A DNA stretch of 64,000 nt from NCBI GenBank assembly GCA_009760855.2, contig WPIO01000035.1, positions 3,433,001-3,497,000 on the forward strand, written 5' to 3'. The DNA is from Cristatella mucedo (taxonomy: Eukaryota > Bryozoa > Phylactolaemata > Cristatellidae). The translations under genes were made by a program, and so were the position numbers. The notes under the pieces were generated by a model, which was not told the DNA's origin, made no database searches, and saw only the letters and a list, made by a program, of their open reading frames with translations. Within the stretch, counting starts at the first letter, position 1. Each line of letters begins with the position of its first letter. Positions 1-11,129 of this stretch are shown here, piece by piece.

Positions 1-6
1 GATAGG

Positions 7-39
<33 letters not shown>

Positions 40-40
40 C
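1..40. repeat. (GATA)n microsatellite at window edge
   Basis: About ten GATA units, the first slightly imperfect, run from the first base. The tract is probably cut by the window edge. Unique sequence with a faint tRNA-like A-box string follows but is too weak to call. Confidence 0.9.
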
Positions 41-833
41 AGCTGGTAGTCCAATGGTCGAGCCTAATAGACTTTGCTTACTCGCTAGGTACGCTGGTAC
101 GTTGATACCGGGTTATATCTAGGGAGCAGGCACATGACCAACAATAATGATAAGTATATATTTTTACCAAGCACAATCACTAGCCTTATCTGTTCTTCGG
201 TTTGTGAAGGCCACCCAAAATAAGAACATAAAAGCTGCAGAGTCCTGAAGTCGGTGAAGTGAAGCACTTCTACTTCCATTTGCTAAGCCGAGGAAAGCTG
301 AGACTGCCTCGACTTGGCCGCTTTAAGGTAGAGGTTTTCGCAGACCTCCTGTGCTCTGTTTTCAAACTTGCACAAACTTACGAGCCATTTCATGAGCAAA
401 CTAAGCAGGTTATTGAATAGTGCCTACATTAATTGATCTCCGTGGCGGAACGCACCTATCTCCGTTGGCATAGCGCTTTCTGTTTGTGTTCTGTTAACCA
501 TGCTCGTGAACACTAGTCAGATACTTATAGATGGAGGCAGAAAAAGACGAAAAACGCGCTGAATTATCTGAGCCACTCGTCATCCCTGTCATTTCAATGG
601 CCGCAGCCGTGTTCTTAAGAGGGGGTCATGGAAAGTAAACAGTTGAATTAACTGAACTGGAAGCTCGAGCCAATTCTGCAGAAACAACATGCCTTTTGCA
701 AAAGAGTACAGTGCATTTGGAACTTCAGATCAGTGGTATTAGCCGCAATGCTCCTAACCAAGTAAAAGGACGATATAAGCTGTCGTACTCCTGTACCATT
801 TGCAAAGGAAATCTGATTCTAGGCGTGAGCCCG
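41..833. other. Stretch with no gene seen
   Basis: AT-leaning unique sequence. The only open frames are short and lack recognisable domains or splice context. No repeat match to other parts of the window was seen. Confidence 0.5.
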
Positions 834-1121
834 AGAAGGAGGAGGAGTAGGAGGCAAAGGAGGAGGAGGAGGAGGAGTAGGAGGCAAAGGAGGAGGAGGA
901 GGAGGAGGCAAAGGAGGAGGAGGCAAAGGAGGAGGAGGAGGAGGCAACAGAGGAGAAGGAGGAGGAAAAGGAGGAGGAGGAGGAGGCAAAGGAGGAGGAG
1001 GCAAAGGAGGAGGAGGCAAAGGAGGAGGAGGCAAAGGAGGAGGAGGAGGAGGCAAAGGAGGAGGAGGCAAAGGAGGAGGAGGCAAAGGAGGAGGAGGCAA
1101 AGGAGGACGACGACGACGATG
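834..1121. repeat. Purine-rich GGAGGAGGCAAA minisatellite
   Basis: About 280 bp of GGAGGA blocks punctuated by GCAAAG, with a dominant 15-bp unit (AGGAGGAGGAGGCAA) and longer variants at the left. The tract ends in a short (ACG)n run. The plus strand is almost pure purine, so it may form triplex or quadruplex structures (inference). Long arginine-rich or proline/leucine-rich open frames across it are repeat artefacts. Confidence 0.95.
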
Positions 1122-2105
1122 TAAACTGGCAGCGTCCTATGAATGCGACACCTGCGGGTGCTCTTGGTCAAATTGATTGCTGAAGAGAACGTTACTGTAT
1201 CGTTGCTTCAGTAGCTTGAACAAGCAAATGCGTTTCCGATTGCTGAGATATGAGAAAATCAAATAATTCTGCGGTGCGGATTCTCAATTATCGGCAAGGC
1301 CAAGTGAGTTTGCATAGGCCACAAAGAGGAGCCAGCTTTGGACTATGTAGCGTCAAGTAAGCAACGATCTGTAGTAGAGTCGTACACAAAATGCTCTATT
1401 TCATCGATGCAGTGATATGCATTTAATACAGACCTACGAGAAATGGGATATTGAAGCAGGCTTTTCGTTAGGTTCGTTGGCTGAGTATATACATCTGTCA
1501 ATTTTAGCAACCAGCTCAAGCATAGTCCTCTAGTAGTTATTGCCCCTGGTTTAGCTTACCAGCTGCCAGGCCAGCTAATTTTACTACGATTGGGCCCGCT
1601 CTGCACCCCGGGGACCGCAAATGAATAACTTGAAAGTGCTTGCTTTCTATTGATTTGACTGCTAGCTTTACTTGTCTGAGCAGTTTCTGATGATTAAAGG
1701 TAGAGTGACCAGACATCAGAAAACCCAGGAGGCTGTACGGTACGGTACAATCAGGAAAGGAACCTGAATCTTGGGCTGCATTCGAGCAAGTTTGGAATTT
1801 GAAGATTTGTGTAATTTATTAGCCAGTTAGCTAGTTTACTGTATTTTTTTAGGAGTCTAGGTGGATCTAATAATAGTTAATAAAGATATGATTAATACCT
1901 GGATTGTAAAAATCTATATGAGCAGAAGTAAATTTCATGGACTAAATAAATCGTACTAGGAAACTAGATCCAACAATAATCGCACTACTGCAAAATTTGA
2001 AGCTGCAAGGACAAGCTATAGCAAAGGAACAACAAGGTGGACCGCCAATTTAAAGTTTGCTATTGACTTCAACGATTAGAGCGAGATAGAAATAAAACCG
2101 TTTTC
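1122..2105. other. Stretch with no gene seen
   Basis: Unique AT-rich sequence with many stops in all frames. Nothing recognisable was found before the LINE tail that starts near 2,106. Confidence 0.5.
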
Positions 2106-2480
2106 AATAATAATTATAACAATAATAATTTACTTGATAAAGCGCCCTCAGAGAACTTAATCTCTCTCTTGGCGCTTTACATTTGCTGTAAAGTGAAATG
2201 CAATTGAATGGTAAGTAAAATTATGCTTGAAAAACAAACGAAACGAATAATATGGTTAAGGGTGACATGCACAGGGTCAGCATGCAAATGTGATTAGTGG
2301 AAGCATGCACAGTGTCAGCACGCATAAGCACATCAAGGACGAATCACAGGGACCCACTAAATGCTGTCCTAAATAGGTGTGATTTTAGGTTCCTTTTTAA
2401 TGTGGTCAGGTCAGGGGATGTTCTGACGCAGGTTTGGAGGGAGTTAAACCTCCCAGAAACTACTAGAGAAAAGTGCCAAC
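2106..2480 (-). mobile_element. LINE-A (L2/CR1-type) 3' end, minus strand
   Basis: Read on the minus strand this is the last part of a LINE-A copy. The end of the coding region (decayed HLKRNLKSHLF-like residues) is followed by the 3' untranslated region with CACTGTGCATGCTTCCACTAA-type sequence. It ends in a hairpin whose arms are AAAGCGCC and GGCGCTTT, around GATTAAGTTCTCT. The tail is ATT/AAT-rich at 2,106-2,130. Most of the element is missing at its 5' side, as expected from incomplete reverse transcription. Confidence 0.85.
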
Positions 2481-2509
2481 AGATTTATCTTTACAGCTCA
2501 AGCGGCTAA

Positions 2510-3530
2510 TCAAATCTCTAGAGAAATGTATTCTTGCCAATTCAGATAAAAATTGACGGACATTCGGACACTCATTTGCCTTTTTAAGTTGAATGGCGAT
2601 AAATCGAACTTACTAGTTATGGTAAAGCCGTGTGAGACTTTAATATTGAAAAGATTAATTCTCAAAATCGACAATGCCAGCACATCTCCACTAAAATCTG
2701 CACAAAATCTTGCTGTGCCGTTCCAAACTACCCTTTTACGAGATGGCCATATCAGCTCCACGGCCATTTCTACGTACTTCCAGCTGTGTAACATTGCCCT
2801 CATCTGGGCCTGGGTAGACAGGGATAATTAATCCAAGTTGGTTGGTCTATGCACTTATTACATTGCGTATGGACTTTGGTAATTCTCTTCTCAAACGTCT
2901 GCTGGCAAATGCAATCAGGTGTTTACAGTTTATGAAAAAAATTGCAGCCAGGCTCGTCTATCCGGAGCTTTACAGTTGTCGGATTCTACTTCTCGTCTGC
3001 ATGCAGAGGCTCCCAGTCAAGCAGCGTATCGAAATCAAAGCTTTGTCGCTCACTTTAAAATTCCTATATCCTCTGGCTCTAGCCTACCAGTCAGAACTAC
3101 TTCTTAAAAAAGCTAAGCACTGTACAATCTGCTCTTCTAAAATGAATGACTTATCTATGCCTCGAACGAACCTAAATCCCGTGGAGACCATGCCTTTAGT
3201 TCGTGAGCTCGTAACGCCTGATACTCACTCTAGACTTATTTCACGACATCCCATGACTTGAAAGCATTTCAAAAGAACCAAAAAGCACTCATGTTTTTCT
3301 ACAAAATTTCCTTGGTCTTGCTCTACGTATGCTCATGCGTGCTGGCACTGTAATGCTACCACTAACCATAATTACATGCTGACGCTTTGTATGTCACTGC
3401 TAACCATTGTATGCATGTTAAAACAGCATTTTACGAGTAATCATATGATACTGCTTCCCTTTCAGCATATGCGACGTTCGTGAAAATAAATTATGTTTTT
3501 GTAAAGGCACTATAAGCATATGGTATCATT
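2510..3530 (+). mobile_element. LINE-A fragment, reverse transcriptase end to 3' end
   Basis: Plus-strand copy covering the last palm motifs and the C-terminal domain. Visible strings are LNGDKSNLLVM, SAQNLAVPF, DGHISSTAIS, then LPVKQRIEIKAL and NAIRCLQFMKKIAARLV. These match the better copies at 60.9-62.1 and 56.5-57.3 kb. Several stops and frame changes show it is dead. The 3' part decays into a remnant of the family tail near 3,500. It lies directly beside the opposite-strand copy at 2,106-2,480, head to head. Confidence 0.85.
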
Positions 3531-3639
3531 AATCAGCCTGAAAAAATAGACTATGCTGGCCCTATGTCCGTTCCAATTAAGCTCTAGGAGCGAATAATGC
3601 TACATCGGATATTCGACATTATGAGAGGTTCAATGGGTT

Positions 3640-3657
3640 TGTGTGCGTGCGTGCGTG

Positions 3658-3707
<50 letters not shown>

Positions 3708-3730
3708 CGCGAGTGGGTATGTGTGTGTAA
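3640..3730. repeat. (GT)n microsatellite
   Basis: Interrupted GTGC/GTGT start, then an uninterrupted (GT) core of more than 20 units, then degenerate GT to about 3,730. Short cysteine/valine frames here are artefacts. Confidence 0.95.
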
Positions 3731-4149
3731 GCCTCTCAGCTCGAATAGACCCTTGGCAGTTTTGCTAGGCATATGGAATTTCCCTGCTGCTGACTGCAAA
3801 GTAGATAGCTAAAGATGCTGCCATGGCTAATGATAATCACATGGCTAGCAGAAGCCACTGCTGATGACTGCTGTCGGACCGGAGATGGTTTACTCTTGAC
3901 GAATCAGCTTAAACGCCTTGAAGAAAAAGAACAACACTTTGGCACGCCTCATACTAATAGCCTGCAACATCCTGATTCCTGGTTTAACGGATCAATGGCC
4001 ATAGTCACTAATACCAAGGTAACGCTATTAAGTAACCTTATCTGTTGCCTAGCCCGGCTGCATGCCCTAGTAACTTCAATGTATAAGCCCTAGCGACCTT
4101 TCATTGATATGTGCCCTTCCCGAGAGCCGATCATTCCGTCTGGGTATTA
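3731..4149. other. Stretch with no gene seen
   Basis: Unique sequence. One plus-strand frame (3,815-4,093, 92 codons) opens with a hydrophobic segment but has no recognisable family, splice signals or neighbouring exons, so it is not called. Confidence 0.4.
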
Positions 4150-5600
4150 GTACCATAGCAGTTCAAAGACGTAAGTTATCTCCATTTGTAACTCCAAAAG
4201 ACCACATTGACTATGTGAATTTTATGTAGGAGAGATTTGAACATTTATGTAGGAGAGATTTGCACACTCACAGCAAAAGCGGCTTTCGTTACGAATCGGT
4301 ATTCAACGGATTTAGTTTCATTCAACGAAGAGAAAGTGATAGACATAGCTGAGTCGGGAGAGCAGTGCAGGTAGTGAGTACCATGGAAGTAGCAGTGCGG
4401 AACGTTTCATAGCAGCAGGTGAGTAGTTGTTGTTTCATAAGAATTTTGGAAGGGAGTTTTACAGTCTAGAACCTTCAGAGCAAAAGCATCTGTCACCAAA
4501 GGTCTTTCAGTGGAGGAATGGAGTAGCCAAGTTATTGTCCTACTGGACCTGAGGGCACGATAAACCTCAAGCTATGGCCCCAGTTCTTCTAGGTATGGAG
4601 GGCCCAAGCTTTGGCCTTTGGGGTCAGGATAAGAACTTTGCTCTGTATCCGTTGATCAAACGGAAGCCGTCCAAGCTCTTTCAGCAAAGGAGACACAGAG
4701 TCGAACCTCTGGGTTTTTTAACACGCCTTGCAGCCATGTTAATCGCCAGCTGCAGTAGCCTGGTTGCTTTTTTCGGTAGCCAAACAAAGGAAACTACCAT
4801 AATCTAGCTGAGACAGAACCAAGGAGCTAGTTAAATTCTTTGTAAGCCACCATAGGAGACAATTCCTAATTTTTGATAGAGATCGGGCGTGATAGCTAGA
4901 GCTGTGGAAGGAGTCTTCTTAACGAAGCTTTCAAAAAATCTTGGCGGCTGTCAAAGACGTTACCTACTTTGGGGGCGAGCGATGATGGTCGCACAGCAGC
5001 ATCAAATATTAGAAGAGCAAAGCCTTTTAGTGCAGCGAAACACTTATGGTATTCTATGAGCAGTAGGTCAGTTTTCTATACGTCTAGTTTGAGATAATTT
5101 GCTGACATTCAGAATCAAAAGTCTACAAGGCAAGCATTTTGTTTAACAGTCGCTGTGATAGATTCTGACAATTTATGTGACAAATACTGCTGAGTATTAT
5201 CAGCATCAAAGTGATAGCCTATTCTTCAGGGCCCGAATCACTTTTCCCAGAGGTTGAGTGTACACTGAAACATTAGAGCACCGATGATGGAACCGTAAGA
5301 AACTAAGCAGGTGACTGGTCTGGTGATGAAACCAGACCCCTTCAAGACACGAATTGAATGCCATCGGACAACAAAGATTTGACCACGCCAGAGCATCATC
5401 GGCCAGACCGATCGCTGTCCTCAATTGTTCAGACAGGATATCGTGATCCATAGTGTCGGAGGAAGCTGATATACCTAGCAGCGCTAGGCCAGTGAAATTT
5501 CCGCTATCGTTGCTGTATAAGATGTCATTGGTTATATTGAGAAGAGCAGTTTCAGTGATGAGATGCAGATTTAATCTTGATTGCTACTTTTCTGAAATTT
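4150..5600 (-). mobile_element. LINE-B (second L2/CR1-type family), decayed, minus strand
   Basis: Read on the minus strand, protein similarity runs in order. TETALLNITNDIL is the family TETALLKVTNDIL string. DTMDHDILSEQL stands where DTVDHDILL is expected. A decayed YHFDADNTQQYLS follows in place of the FYADDTQLYL motif, then a C-terminal domain and a 3' end with GCTTTTGCTGTGAGTGTGC and a TTAC-GGAGAT-type end near 4,150-4,200. Many stops and frame changes make it old. Its 5' side ends beside the SPIN-like MITE at 5,644. An 18-bp direct duplication (TTTATGTAGGAGAGATTT) sits in its 3' region at about 4,213-4,262. Confidence 0.8.
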
Positions 5601-5643
5601 TATTCTTTGGTACCGAAATCTCCCCCCTTTTCATCGGGTAAGG

Positions 5644-5829
5644 GATTGGTTCTCAACCGGTGAGTCCCTACCCCGTTGGGGTCGAACTGTCCTTTCACAG
5701 GGGTCGGCTATGACCATCGGAAAACAGGCATTTCCACATTTTGCACCCAATAGTTTTACTGATGGGGGTCACCATAATGTGAGGAACTGCATTAAAAGGT
5801 CGTCGCTTTGAAAAGGTCAAGAACCACTG
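5644..5829. mobile_element. SPIN-like hAT miniature element (MITE)
   Basis: A 186-bp element with hAT-type terminal inverted repeats: GGTTCTCAACC near the left end and GGTCAAGAACCACTG at the right. Internal strings match the SPIN ('space invader') hAT family as I remember it: GGGGTCGAAC, CCTTTCACAGGGGTCG, GACCATCGGAAAACA on the left, and GGGGGTCACCATAATGTGAG then GAACTGCATTAAAAGGTCG on the right. The middle is much shorter than the usual roughly 220-bp MITE. It has no coding capacity and would need a transposase supplied from elsewhere. A clean 8-bp target duplication is not visible; the left flank is GTAAGGGA-like and the right TAGTGAGG. SPIN elements are known for horizontal transfer across animal phyla. 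Confidence 0.85.
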
Positions 5830-7070
5830 TAGTGAGGAGTCTCAGTGTAAGGCACTAGCACAGGTAGCATTTGGTAGGTTTAATTTTTAAAAACTAATTC
5901 TTTCCTTTTTGGCAGTGTAATCGCCAAGTCCACAATCCCCGGCTTTAATTTCCATGCAGCCTGCACCAAGCTGCACATGCACTTCTGATTCCTTTTCAAA
6001 ATTTCAACACCCCAAAAGCCAAATATGTATTGCTTATATTTAGACGTTCATCTAGATAAAAAAGGCTCGACCTGTACCCGTTTGAATTGGCAGCTGAGCC
6101 TCTTTCTTACTTGGAAAGGGGGCTCTTTTCTGGCGGTCGCTGTGTCACCAGCTACTAATCGACATCATCTCGTAAGCCACTGATCTAACCTCGAAGGCAG
6201 GGCTTGATAAGTCCTTTCAGTAGTTGCCCCATCCTCAGCGCCATCTCCATCGATTCCGGAGGTGTATTGGTTTACTCTATTGACTGTTGTGCTATAAATC
6301 AGTCCACCATGGACCCGCTGTTGCTTATTTTTACCAGACGAAGTGGCAGCGCCTCGACAAACCAGAGGACTAAGGCATACGCCTAACGAGGACGACGATG
6401 CATGCAGGTACGCAGGCAGTATCAAAACAGTGCAATAATGAAAACTGACCAATCAACTGTAAAAAAAGAGAAAACCGTTAGATGTGTCTTTCGGAAAGGA
6501 ACGGAAGGTTATAACCGTTCAACAACAGCCATGACATTTGGCGACATTCGTCTAGCTCAATGGTGTTGAGCATATTCAACTCGAAAGCCAAGACCATTTC
6601 TCAGAGATTAAATAATGGTTCATTACATGGCTTTAGCTTTCAGGCTGCTTGGCCAAATATAATTACAATATCTGTTCAAAGCCATTTAAATTCAGGAACT
6701 GTGGATTCAGAATATCAGGCATAATCTGAGTGTTTTATTGCACAGTCGTTCCACTGTGGTGACCACTTATTAGCAAGCCTGATTGGTTAGCGGAATACAA
6801 AGATTCCAGGTCTCGTTTTGAGCCTTAAACTGCGATGGAATAGATGAGGCTAGATGAGACTGGATGGAATGAATGACTGCCTAAATTTTTTCTAACTGTA
6901 AGTGCCTGATTGCATGACTGACCTGACAATCTGCAAACAATGATTTACAGAAATCGAGACGGAATGTAAAAAAATGTTTGCAACAGATCTAATTTAGTAA
7001 CCCTGTCTAAGCAGGTCTGTATTTTTCAATGTTTCGTACGTAAAAGATGCGGACTTGACTAAGGAGGTGA
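5830..7070. other. Stretch with no gene seen
   Basis: Unique AT-leaning sequence. The frame on the minus strand at 6,165-6,452 (95 codons) has no recognisable domain. No shared repeat was recognised here. Confidence 0.45.
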
Positions 7071-7079
7071 TGTATTTGT

Positions 7080-7640
7080 CTAGTGAAATATTTCTTTTGA
7101 AAATGGAACCTTCGATTTTTGGGCGGTTATAGTGGTTAGGGAGGTTATAGTGTTAACAATATTGACACAGATATATGTTTTTGACAAAGAAGTTATGGCC
7201 AATATTATACTCGCGATGACATCGGAAAAATGAAGAGTGTACAATGTGCAAAGTAGGCACACAATCGCAGAGCCCTGAGGCACCTTGTACAATAGTCTTT
7301 CTTGGGCCTATTTATTCATTCTGGCATTGGTGTTCTGGAGAATTGTATTGAGATAAGATTCTTTAAACCACTGCAGAGCATTGTCCTGGTGACTCCCAGC
7401 CGCAACGAGAGGCAGTCGACAGCAGCTCGATGATCAATAGCATCAACTCGCTAGGTTTGAATTGTTAATATAAAAGCTCAGCTGATCTACCACAACTCTT
7501 TCTAGTGTCATTGATAGAACCGCAGGAAGGGAAACTGGGTCGAAGCTGTTTAAGATCGCTTGGTCTAGTGTTGCTTCTATAATTAATTACCTAACTAGAG
7601 TCTTCTTTAAACGTGCAGGGACCAGATATAAAGCCAAGGA
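7080..7640 (-). mobile_element. LINE-A fragment, central reverse transcriptase, minus strand
   Basis: The minus strand reads YKVPQGSAIVCLLCTLYTLHFSDVIASIILAI, a decayed form of the motif B string (YGVPQGSVLGP) and what follows. Further upstream on that strand (7,440-7,640) it matches the segment encoding LERVVADQLNSY and the PVSLLPFLLKT region of the copy at 60.9-62.1 kb, interrupted by stops. No 3' tail is attached, so it is a broken internal piece. Confidence 0.8.
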
Positions 7641-7699
7641 GACATTTATATTGCTATTCGTGCACGGCAGCAGCTGAGCTATTCATCGTGAAAGTAGGA

Positions 7700-7865
7700 C
7701 AGCGGGAATAGGGTCTGGCCCAAAAGATAAGGTGCTGGCTCTTCACGACCGAGGTTGTGGGTTGGGATCCGAAGTGGACAATCCTTTATTGCCAAACTGC
7801 AAGCGGTGGTGAAAGCCATCATGGCTCTTCTGTCACTACACAAATGAGGCTTTTAAAGTGAAAAA
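7700..7865 (+). mobile_element. SINE-2 copy, plus strand
   Basis: A tRNA-like head (GGCCCAAAAGATAAGGTGCTG ... GAGGTTGTGGGTTGGGATCC, a B-box-like stretch) is followed by the family body TTTATTGCCAAACTGCAAGC-GGTGGTGAAAGCC and tail GGCTCTTCTGTCACTACAC. The same body occurs at 37.6, 42.4, 49.6 and 50.6 kb. It runs directly into an (ATT)n tract. Confidence 0.75.
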
Positions 7866-7912
7866 CATTATTATTACAATTATTATTATTATTATCATCA
7901 TTATTATTTTAC
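7866..7912. repeat. (ATT)n-rich microsatellite
   Basis: CATTATTATTACAATTATT-type run between the SINE-2 copy and the LINE-A 3' end. The LINE-A copy to the right is on the minus strand and ends in ATT-rich sequence, so this may belong to its tail. Confidence 0.85.
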
Positions 7913-7984
7913 AAAGCCAGTAGTCTGTGACTGAGAAATTAATTTTGAGATGAGGTCACTCATGGTCGACTCGAACACAGGCAT

Positions 7985-8440
7985 TGAGGTGCTGCACAAA
8001 ATCACAATAATAATAGTAATTATTGCTATAATACATTTGATATTAACGCCCCCCAGAGAACTCAATCTGTTTCTAGGCACTTTCCATTGGCCGAAAAGGA
8101 AGCGCGATCTAATTATTAGAAGTAGCATGCTCAATAAGCAACAAGAATTACATGGTTAGGGATGACATACGCCGGGTCAACCCTAAAGTATGGTTAGTGG
8201 CAGCCTGTGCAGTGTCAGCAGGTATAAGGACGTAAAGGACGAATCACAAGGACGTTCTAAATGCTTTGATAAATAGATGTGTTTTTAGTTTCTTTTTAAA
8301 TGTGGTAAAGTCAGGAGATGTCTGGACGCAAGTCGGGAGTGAGTTCTGAGCTATGGGAGCATACGAACTAAACGCACTGTCTCCAAAGGATTTGACGGAG
8401 GGAAGTCCCGTGGCTAGCAACCGGGTGACCATGGTTGACT
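7985..8440 (-). mobile_element. LINE-A 3' end, minus strand
   Basis: The minus strand encodes SFGDSAFSSYAPIAQNSLP then TTFKKKLKTHLF, the conserved C-terminal end of L2/CR1-type reverse transcriptase proteins, in one clean 62-codon frame. It is followed by the family 3' untranslated region (CTGACACTGCACAGGCTGCC, then GTGCCTAGAAACAGATTGAG and TTCTCTGGGGGGCG) and an AATAATTACTATTATT tail. It is 5'-truncated. The C-terminal frame is better kept than in most copies here. Confidence 0.9.
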
Positions 8441-10225
8441 GGGGGATGCTTTTACTTCAGAAATCGACTCTCTGATCTTCTCCTTAGCTATACAATCACC
8501 GGATTGGAATTTGAAATGGCAGGCACCTTAGCTTGCTGAAGATAATCGTCCTCGTACCTGCTAGCATTGTGTTAAATTAAAGTTTCATTCCTCCGAAGAC
8601 CTGCTTGCAGAGACATTTGCTCGCTTTGATATTAAAACTTTCCTGTATTGGTTTACTGGAAAATTGACACTAGTTTTTGGAAAACATTCTTACTAGCAGG
8701 TAAGTAACAATGCGTCGGTTCTGATATCAAATTTACTATTGTCTTTGGAATGATCTAGGACAATACTTATAGTTGTTCTCAAGGTTAGGTTCCTCTACGC
8801 TAGTTTCTTGCATGAATACAGTTCAAATTGTATTGCAGACTTTAACTAAAACGTGGATTTGAAGTCAATCCTTAAAGCGAAAATTCAATTTAATTTTTCT
8901 CCCTTATTTTCGTTGTCATGTTTGACAGTTCGTTACGGCACTTCAATCTGTCCTTCCTGGAATTATGTCAAGTTGTGTCAAATATTTATCTATTTAAGTG
9001 CTCAGAACTATCCTTAATAGAAATTAATTTTTTGCGTCCAACACTAAGGTGAAATTAAGTAACAAAGTATTAAGTGTTTATGTAATACGTAACAGTGAAA
9101 GTCAACCCGTTCGTCCGTACAATTTTTGTGGATTGCAGTTGGGGAACAACTTAGGTTTTAACTCATCGTTTGACACATTTTCACAAAATTTTATAGGCCA
9201 ACTATCTACTTGCATATCCGGGTTGCATTGTCATGTATTCTAGTTCACGTTAAAGTTTCCAGTATGGCCCTACTATGTTTTGGATGCAAGGCTCATTCAC
9301 TTCCCTGGTTCAACGAGCAGCCAAGCCTTTTAACCTCAGATTGATTCAATGAATGCACTGTGTGTCACTGAGCAGAGTGAGTGCAGTTCAGGTGATCAGT
9401 TTACTGTATCGATTTGTCAGAATAGTTTTGTAATAATGACATATGATGTCTAATTCTACGAACGATGGCGGAGTATAATTTTAGTTTTCTGATCGACGTA
9501 CAGGGATATTTTTAAAAATTATATTGCTATTTGTTTTTTATTTTAAAATAGCGTATTGTGGCTTTTCTGGTTTCATTAGGTTTGCATGTGCTGTTTTCAA
9601 TTTGTCGAAGTTACTTCATGTGCAGATTTCTGTCTCAGGGTGGGTTATTCTTTTCATGCTCCAGAGGGAATTTTAATTGGCTTTTCACTTAGAATTTTGT
9701 GTACCAGCTTTCCAAAATATACCCTTTCAAGATGGAGAGTGGTTTTCAATATTAGATAGTGGTGGATAGTATTACGAAGGCAAGGGCATTGAAAGTTACT
9801 TTACTTACATTCATCGGATATAGAAGTTTCATAAAAACAAACGTTCCCCGTGGTTTAAAATCGTGACTACATGAAGGGCTAAATATTTCTAGGCCTCCGA
9901 TGCAATGATAATCAGCGGTGACTTTTCCGAGATAAAAGCCGAGAAATGAATACTTGTCAAAATGTATTCTGATTGGTTGTGAGATTCCGCAATTCCTAAA
10001 CTATCCGATTAGCAGTCAAGACTGACGGCAAGATTGCTAGAGACGTCGAAAAAGTTGAGCTTGGTGCTAATCTAACTACACTCTGACTCGAAACGACACC
10101 AGGATAACTTACCAGAAGGCTAAGAAACAGAACTATCGGAACAGAAGGAAATCCATCCCACGCTCCTCAAGCTAAGTAACGAATAGGTCAGAAGAAGCTT
10201 TTGCAGTTACAAATTGTGGATCTAA
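8441..10225. other. Stretch with no gene seen
   Basis: The longest repeat-poor stretch in the left part of the window, AT-rich and unique. The frame at 9,049-9,243 (64 codons) has no recognisable features. I see no RNA gene. Confidence 0.5.
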
Positions 10226-10229
10226 TAAA

Positions 10230-10650
10230 ACCCAGAGTCCGCATTGCTTCGGGAGTATGACGTCCTTCTTAGGGGTGCAAACTTAAATTAATTCTCTTTT
10301 CTTGTTTGCTCAATCTTTAGGCCGCTTTTAATACGATCGCTTACGAACTTCTTCGTGAGTGTCCCTCATCTTGGCTGGGCATCAGTAGCACACCACTAGA
10401 ATGGTTCCGGTTCAATCGTAGTGGGAGACTCCAGAGCATTGATGTGAATGGACAAAGATCGTCCGAGTAGTCACTAAAGTATGGTGGACCTCGTGACTCT
10501 GCTTGTTCTCCTTTTATTTTCTTCAACAATTACGCTCTCCCTCTAACTGATGTCATTTCCGAGCACGATCTAGGATTCCACTACTTGACAGATAAATACA
10601 GGTCTACCTAGGCTTTGATCCCTACCAGCCCTGTCATAAAATTAAAAGAA
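10230..10650 (+). mobile_element. LINE-A fragment, reverse transcriptase core, plus strand
   Basis: The plus strand reads AAFNTIAYELLRECPSSWLG, then TPLEWFRFNRSGRLQSIDVNGQRSS, then YGGP and a decayed YADD segment (HYLTDKYRST-type). This parallels residues about 190-285 of the best copy. Upstream DNA from about 10,230 matches the 29.7-kb LINE-A copy (AGAGTCCGCATTGCTTCGGG against AGAGTCTGCATTGCTACGGG). Several frame breaks mean it is inactive. Confidence 0.8.
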
Positions 10651-11129
10651 AATTTTGGGGGTGCTCCTTATTTTGGAGATGTTTTTTAGCTGAAAGTAAG
10701 CCAAAATAGAGCAAGTGCGCTCACCTAATAAGAAGTCATTTATTACACTAAAATAGTGTACGATAACTGCAGGATATGACAAGAAGCGGAAGTGAGCCCG
10801 AGACTTTCAGTGCCTCAAGCCGAATGCTCAATAATCATAAACAATTTCTATTGATTGCCGGAGAACGTTGGATGAAAAGATGCAGAAAGGCACGTGATGT
10901 GAGAGCCCGGCGGATGAGTCGGGAGTGTAAGGCAGGCTAGTACAAACGAGCGAAGTGGTCTAGAAGCCAGAATGAGGATCTTAAATTGATTTGATGCCTG
11001 TTACCGATTGAGTGAACTCGAACGGACTAGTTTGATTTGGTAGCTACGCAGTGGCCAGTAAATAGGATGAGCTGCCGAAGTTCTCACCAGTTGCAGAATA
11101 TTATGAGAGCAACCATTGAGTGCTTTATT
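10651..11129. other. Unclassified sequence between two LINE pieces
   Basis: No gene seen. The segment at 10,860-11,100 has the base composition and short strings of decayed LINE C-terminal sequence on the minus strand, but I could not place it in LINE-A or LINE-B. Confidence 0.35.

Noticed and set aside
834-1121. CRISPR-like regular repeat
   Set aside because: No unique spacers between units; it is a minisatellite in animal-type DNA.
696-1171. Arginine-rich and leucine/proline-rich frames
   Set aside because: Translation of the GGAGGA minisatellite, not a protamine-like or proline-rich protein gene.
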